A stretch of 64,000 nucleotides of DNA, from NCBI GenBank assembly GCA_007922225.1, contig ML679956.1:76969775-77033774 (forward strand), given 5' to 3'. Positions 58,373 to 64,000 of the stretch are shown here, piece after piece; position 1 is the stretch's first letter; the number at the start of each line of letters is the position of its first letter. This DNA is from Emydura subglobosa. Lineage: Eukaryota > Chordata > Testudines > Chelidae. The notes below the pieces were generated by a model. The model was given only the letters and a program-made list of their open reading frames with translations, made no database searches and had not been told where the DNA came from. Both the position numbers and the translations under genes were made by a program.

Positions 58373-60204
58373 CTTTTTATAAACTGAGTTGGAGTGAACA
58401 AGATTCATGTGCTCTGACTGCCAGGATGAGTCATTTAAACAGCTCAGCATCTTTACGGAAGGTCCTAGAACCTGACACCCATTACACAACACATGTGCTT
58501 GTCATGAGCATAAAAAAGAATTACTCGCTCTTGATTACATCCACATCTGGCAGGCTTTTTCTGAGTCTGGTCAATAAATAAATGGCAGAAAGTGAATTTT
58601 TTCAGAGATGTTATGTTTTCCACAAAACCACAGATGACCATAAGACTAATACAGCCTTTATTATGATGCCTATAATTTATTCTACGCAAAAAAATAAAAA
58701 GCCATACTTAAATTTATACTGCTGGACTACAGCAGGCAAGCACACAGCAGAGTTGAAAGGATGCCACTCTGGCCCCTCATAGAGGAGCTCATGACCAGTG
58801 GGCAAAGCTGTTAAACAAAATGTGACAGAATGTAGATGCTGTAGCAATTTTGCCCTCTAAATGCACATACGGATTCAAGACAGACAACAGTAAGGGGTAG
58901 AAGCGTAGGAAGAGGCTTTGAGGAGACATTAGGAGACCCAACCATGTTCCAATCTGTGTGGAGTAGCACAAAATGATTTAAATTCTGAATTTTGGGCTGT
59001 GCTATTATCACTTGACACTACCCAAACTTTATTGGCAATTTATGTCGTCACTTGAGGAACAATAGTATGAATAATCAACAATTTTATGTGGCTATCTGTA
59101 AATCCGGCAAGAAAATCTGATTAAATCATAGCCTGAAGAGTGCTTTGTTCATGTCAGAAACTAAACAATGGAATTGTAACTTTAGTGCACACGTTTGGTG
59201 GAAAAGGACAGAGAGAGACAAGTATACAGCAACCAAAAAAATACACTTGGACCATCTCCTCTTCCTGTAGTCTGCCCTTGAGACCCACATTGTTCCTCTT
59301 TAAATTTCTTTCATTCCCCCAGAATTTTAATGCTCAAATTGTAAGAGTTTGTACATTCCACAAGTGATATAACATCCACATTGCTCATAAGAAGTAACAT
59401 AAGTAAGAAACACAGGCACTGAATAATAGTGATTTAAATGCTCATGTATTAATTATATTATTGACGTCTTTGATGCATCATAACAAAAATTACAGATCCT
59501 CACTGTTGCAATACAGTCTTAAGGTACTCTGGTACTTTATTTTGCTATAAGCAATGAAAGGTCAGATTATTTACACTGTGGAGCTACCAAAATCAGATTA
59601 ATCTAGATGGCAATTTATGCTGGCACACTAATGACTAGTTTGACTTCAACTGTGATTTGCTTCCCCTTGTGGGAATTTTCAGGAATTCTAATATAAGACA
59701 AAAAGTTAACAATCTTCTTGCTTTAAATGTCTTCAGTCTGATACTCCTATAGCCCCCACGCTATGACTAGTCACCAGATCTTGTATATTTAAACACATAC
59801 ATTCATAAACACCCTTGCACTGACGTTCCTACCTGTGGATCCAACCTTGCTTACTCACACTATTAGTCACATTTAAATCAACGGGACTATTTCCATAAGG
59901 ACTACTCACACAGGGCCAGATTCTGACACACCCAAGTTTAGTACCTTACTTCATAGGTAGCCATACTGAAATCAATGTGAGTAAGGACACCAGAATCCAG
60001 CCCATAGCAGATGTTTGCAAGATGCGTCCCTGGATGTATGTTTAGTATTGTAACCGTTTGCCCTAGCAGGATTACAATCCTACATAGGCACATATCATGG
60101 TATCTCCTTTACAACTTCAAGTCAGCTATTTTTGGGGCTGAGGACAAAATAAACAAGCAAATCCAGTAAATATAGGCAGTGTTAGCAACATACCAAGGCT
60201 GAGA

Positions 60205-60350
60205 ACTAGGAGCAATGAGTTCTAGTTAGCTATGCCACCGATTTGCTGTGTGACTTGGACAAGTTGTTAAAACATTTAGCCTCCATTTCTCCACCTATAA
60301 ATTGGTGATATTTCTCTACTTCACGAGAGTACTGTGAGGCTTAGAAAGAA
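60205..60350 (+). repeat. SINE body, forward orientation
   Basis: GAGTTCTAGTTAGCTATGCC, GTGTGACTTGGACAAGTTGT, then CCTCCATTTCTCCACCTATA. This is a diverged SINE body without a clear B box. Confidence 0.55.
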
Positions 60351-60653
60351 TTATCTCAAGAAATTTTTTACTTACTATTTTTATACCTAATACATTAGAT
60401 TTATACCTGAAAGATTTGAAGAGAAAAAACAACGTATTTATATCATCTGCTTTTCTAGTTAGTTTACTGTGGGCATGACAGCACTTTGTACTTAGTCAAT
60501 TTTATTGTTTCCTGTGTATAGGCAGTCATTTCTCTCCTCTGTTTGTGAAGGTCTTTCACACAGAAAGATGGATGAGAAAAATAGTTTTAAAGGACAGTGA
60601 AGCGTAAAACCACAAAAATTAGCAGGGATACTCCAGAATAGGTACAGCGCCTG

Positions 60654-60929
60654 ACACTAAGGGTTTTGTCAGTATAGTTAAACCAGCAAAACTGTTCAAA
60701 TGTGGAAGCAGTTATACCAGTATAGAAGTATTTATACAGGTATAGATTAAGTTGGTTTGGGGAACTGACATAAGGTATACTAGTATAAGCACAGTTATAT
60801 GGTTACAATTATGTCCACACTAGGGCTTATACCAGTATAACTTATGTGGATTCCCTTAAGTTAGTTCAACAAAACAAAAATCCACCCCTAACTTACTGGT
60901 ATAACTTTTAAGTGTAAACCAGACTTGAC
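60654..60929. mobile_element. hAT-like MITE, AT-rich variant
   Basis: The right end TTTTAAGTGTAAACCAGAC is the complement of the GTCTGGTTTACACTTAAAA terminus. The interior repeats TATACCAGTATA and its variants several times. The left end (CACTAAGGGTTTTGTCAGTA) is only a partial match. Confidence 0.5.
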
Positions 60930-61161
60930 TTTTTGAAATTGACTACATTTCAAATTGACTATATACCCTTAATTACAGTCTGAACAATTTAAAGATCAAT
61001 AAGTGTTTTAGCTTCTCTGTGTTACTATTTATTTAAATAACTGAGATTATTTACTATTCTGGCATTCACCTGTAAGTATTTATTTAAAAAATTAAAACAA
61101 ATAAAATAGTTACACAGTACTTACCTTCTGCCCTCAAGAAACATTAACAATCATATTAGAG

Positions 61162-61249
61162 ACAAGGTAGGTGAGGTAATATATTTCATTGAAGCAACTT
61201 CTAGAAGATATAACTATATTAATAAAATATATTACTTCACCTACCTTGT
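61162..61249. repeat. Foldback repeat (25-bp arms, 38-bp loop)
   Basis: Arms 61162-61186 (ACAAGGTAGGTGAGGTAATA...) and 61225-61249 are reverse complements at 24 of 25 positions. The text on the right (TCTAATATTCTGAGACCAAC, AAAGCTACAACACCACTGCA) continues one copy of a dispersed repeat known to me from turtles, again with its start inverted. Confidence 0.78.
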
Positions 61250-61399
61250 GTGTCTAATATTCTGAGACCAACAAAGCTACAACACCACTGCAGTATTGTC
61301 AAAATACTTACTGGTAGCCAAACCAGATGAACACATTGTATTGTATCCTTAAACTCACAAGATCCTTAATATATTCCAAAAGCCAACCTAGTTTACTGA

Positions 61400-61560
61400 A
61401 AGAGCCCCTGTTAAGTAAGGAGTATAAGCCCCATTTTACAGATGGCATGGAGCCATTAAGAGACTTGCCCAAGATTACATAGGAAGTTTGTGGCAGAGCC
61501 TGAAACAGAATCAAGGTTTTCCAACTCCCAGCCCTGTGCCCTATCCAATGGAAAAAGCTG
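61400..61560 (-). repeat. SINE, reverse orientation
   Basis: CCCATTTTACAGATGGCATG, GAGACTTGCCCAAGATTACA, TGGCAGAGCCTGAAACAGAA, then CAGCCCTGTGCCCTATCCAA. This is the complement of the SINE body and head. Confidence 0.68.
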
Positions 61561-61968
61561 TTTCTCAGATGTCAGGCCCTGTTAGTAATAATGCATCCTC
61601 CCACAGTTTGGCAGGACCATTCTTGGCATTCTGTCTAAAGGAATGTAAGGACAGTTTGGAATAAAGCAACTGACTCTAAACTTTTGCCAGATCTCAGACT
61701 GGATATGAACCAGTTCTAGGGTTTGAAAAAAAAAAAAATCCGTAAGACCATCCTTCCTCTCATTGTAACAGCCAATAGCTTCTCATCCAAACAACATTTT
61801 CTCCCAGATCCTATACATAATTAAACTGAAATCTCTGATGCAACCTAAACTATGGTCTTGCAACCATGCCACCATAATTGGAATAATAAATATTATAAAC
61901 CAAGTTATTTACCTCCAGTTGCCATCTTTGCAAGTTTGTCCTTTGTATTCAAGACGGGGGTTTTGTTT

Positions 61969-62006
61969 ATTTCCTCTTTCTATTTCTATTTCCTCTTTCT
62001 ATTTCT
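61969..62006. repeat. 19-bp tandem duplication
   Basis: ATTTCCTCTTTCTATTTCT occurs twice in a row (61969-61987 and 61988-62006). Confidence 0.85.
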
Positions 62007-63109
62007 TAATGACTAAGTAAAAAACAAATGAACTGTGGAAAGGGCAAAAGCCTACTTACTACATCTGATACCAAAAAGAAAAAATCTAATGATAAAGAAT
62101 AAAGATACTAGTAAAATTTAACTCTTGACATAAGGCAGACATCTGACAAAACTCCTCTCTCTCTCCAGCAGAATAAAACAATTAACTACTGGGAATTTGT
62201 GTATGCTATGTACTCTTTGGTCATGTGTCTTTTGACTCACTGAGGGATATACATTCTTTACCTTGATAGTCAGTTTCTCTCTGTGTCTGAGGACAGAATA
62301 CACAAGCAAGATCTATTACTAATTATGAGTTCAGAAATTGTAATTTCCCACAGCTATTGCATATGCATTTTTCACCACAATATGCTTAATAATCATCTTA
62401 GTTATATAATAGGCTTTTTTGTCTCAGAGGATCCCAAAGTGCTGTAGAAATTTAAACAGTACATAAACTAGTCAGGAATCACTTCATTCAACAATGAAGC
62501 CACCAATGGCACAGATCGTGGCAACTATTTAATAGCACACAATACTACACAACAGTTGAAGCCAAGACTTCAAGTAGCCTGATTAGCATAGAGTGACAGA
62601 CCTGCTTCCCCTCCCAATTATGCCTCCCCACCACCACCAAAAAAAAGAGAGCAGGGGATGGAATGCTGGAGGGGAAGCATTAAACATGTATTTAAACATA
62701 CTGTTCCAGCCATAAACCATGGTTTACAGTGGCTATGCAGGTGGTGAGCTGTAATTACTTCTCCTGGACAGCTAGCTAAGAGCCAGCCAGAGACTCCACT
62801 TGGTAGGACCAGAAGCAGCCAAAACAGAGATTGCAGCACTGGGGGAGACTGGGGAAAATGGAACCTATCCAGAGTCACCCCTTTCCCTAGCACTCCCCCT
62901 GCATCCAAAACTGTACAGCAGAGACATCCCCTCCACCCACCCCCCTCTGGAGGACCCTATTACTCAAACAGTGCCTGCCCTCCCTCAACCGTGTGGGTTG
63001 CAGAGAGGACTCAGGAGCCAACCAGAGACTCCACATGGTATAAGTAGAAACAGCCAAAGAGACCTTTGGACATTCCTGTCAAAACCATCACCCCCTTCTT
63101 TCCTCATAG

Positions 63110-63328
63110 GCCTGGTCTACAGTACTGTGAAAAATGTCACGCCCTGTATGATGTAGTTAAGCCAAACTAAGCCCTGGTGCAGACACTGCTAGGTCAACAG
63201 AAGAATTCTTCCGTCAACCTAACTACCGGCTCTCGGAGAAGTGGATTTACTACAGCCCTTCCCTCACTGTTGTGTGTGTTCACATTGCAGCACCACAGCT
63301 GTGGCATTTCTAGTGTAGACAAACCCAG
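63110..63328. mobile_element. hAT-like MITE
   Basis: The ends GGCCTGGTCTACAGTAC and CTAGTGTAGACAAACCC are imperfect inverted repeats. The interior AGGTCAACAGAAGAATTCTT and CTCTCGGAGAAGTGGATTTA matches the copies at 6.8 and 7.1 kb. No coding capacity. Confidence 0.68.
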
Positions 63329-63579
63329 TCTCTTCACTTCCGCTTCATTCCATATCTACCCTTCCTACTGTCTTCTCCCCTGTTCCCTTCCCTTTTCTTT
63401 CCATATAGCTGATCCCCTTTTAATTAAACCCACTCCACTCCCAAACCGTGAAACATACATGACATTTGCTGCCTGTGTATTAGATACACCCTTTCCCCAT
63501 CCTGCGTCTGTGGTCTATTTAGACAATATTGTCTCATTGTTTCCTTGTCCTACTCCATCTATCTATATCCATCTCTTGT

Positions 63580-63700
63580 CTCATACTTAGATTGCAAGCT
63601 CTTTGAGGCAAGGACTGCCTTTCTGCTCTGTGTTTGTATAGCACCCAGCACAGTGGGGTCCTACACTTTGATTGAGGGTCCTAGGTGCGATAATACAAAT
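63580..63700 (+). repeat. SINE 3' tail
   Basis: TAGATTGCAAGCTCTTTGAG, GCAAGGACTGCC, TAGCACCCAGCACAGTGGGG, then GATAATACAAATAAAAAAAA. A well-kept forward tail. Confidence 0.72.
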
Positions 63701-63794
63701 AAAAAAAATAATAAAAATTGCACACAACCTATAATTTTGTTACCATCTCCCTTGCCTTTGCCACTACCGACCTTCGTCTCAGTCGCCAATTGTA

Positions 63795-63935
63795 TCTTGT
63801 CTTAGATTGTAAGCAATCTGAGCAGGGACTGTCATTTACTAGGTGTTTGTACATCAGCTGATGCAACAGGACCCTGAACTGTTTGGCATCTAGACCTTAC
63901 TGCAATATAAATGCAAATAATAATTGGTATAAATT
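63795..63935 (+). repeat. SINE 3' tail
   Basis: TCTTAGATTGTAAGCAATCT, GAGCAGGGACTGTC, then GGACCCTGAACTG and CAATATAAATGCAAATAATA. A second, more diverged forward tail right after the previous one. Confidence 0.65.
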
Positions 63936-64000
63936 AATTCACCATATAAATCAGAGATGAAAGAAGTCTATTATTTCATCCATTCCATCTTCCAGAGTCG

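Noticed and set aside
57000..64000. CpG-island promoter of SNAP47
   Set aside because: The DNA to the right of the first coding exon is AT-rich without a CpG cluster; the promoter probably lies outside the window.

Overview
This is a piece of a vertebrate nuclear genome, most likely a turtle (or close sauropsid). It carries several CR1 LINE subfamilies, tRNA-derived SINEs, many short hAT-type DNA elements and one spliced vertebrate gene with long introns. There are no bacterial-style genes, operons, CRISPR arrays or rRNA genes. The turtle call is an inference from the repeat types; the vertebrate call is firm.

The one gene I can name is SNAP47 (synaptosomal-associated protein 47), on the minus strand. 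Four coding exons are joined by AG/GT splice sites and keep one reading frame: 56790-56291, 48024-47540, 43206-43085 and 32723-32577. Together they encode 417 residues. The introns are about 8.3, 4.3 and 10.4 kb. The 5' untranslated first exon and promoter are not seen and probably lie beyond the right edge. The left end of the gene runs into an AT-rich, repeat-poor stretch (about 29.9-32.6 kb) that may hold the 3' UTR.

Region by region: 0-3.5 kb is a CR1 3' tail followed by a heavily broken Ty3/Gypsy retrotransposon. 3.5-18.8 kb is intergenic and built from SINEs, hAT-like elements, two degenerate plus-strand CR1 copies and a near-perfect foldback at 16.2 kb. At 18.89-19.00 kb there is a well-bounded but unrecognised candidate coding exon on the plus strand. 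19-29 kb holds a pair of related LTR-like sequences, a hAT element nested in a CR1, SINEs and a young-looking CR1 with a 411-codon reverse-transcriptase reading frame. 29.9-56.8 kb is SNAP47; its introns hold an LTR, a mariner/pogo-type MITE, an LTR-like repeat, CR1 and hAT copies, and a 1.15-kb hAT-ended element with a GC-rich core. 57-64 kb is the upstream intron or flank of SNAP47 with more MITEs and SINE tails.

I found no evidence for a new biological system. The items most worth checking are the orphan exon at 18.9 kb, the two foldback repeats, the nested insertions dated by target-site duplications, and the paired LTR-like promoters.
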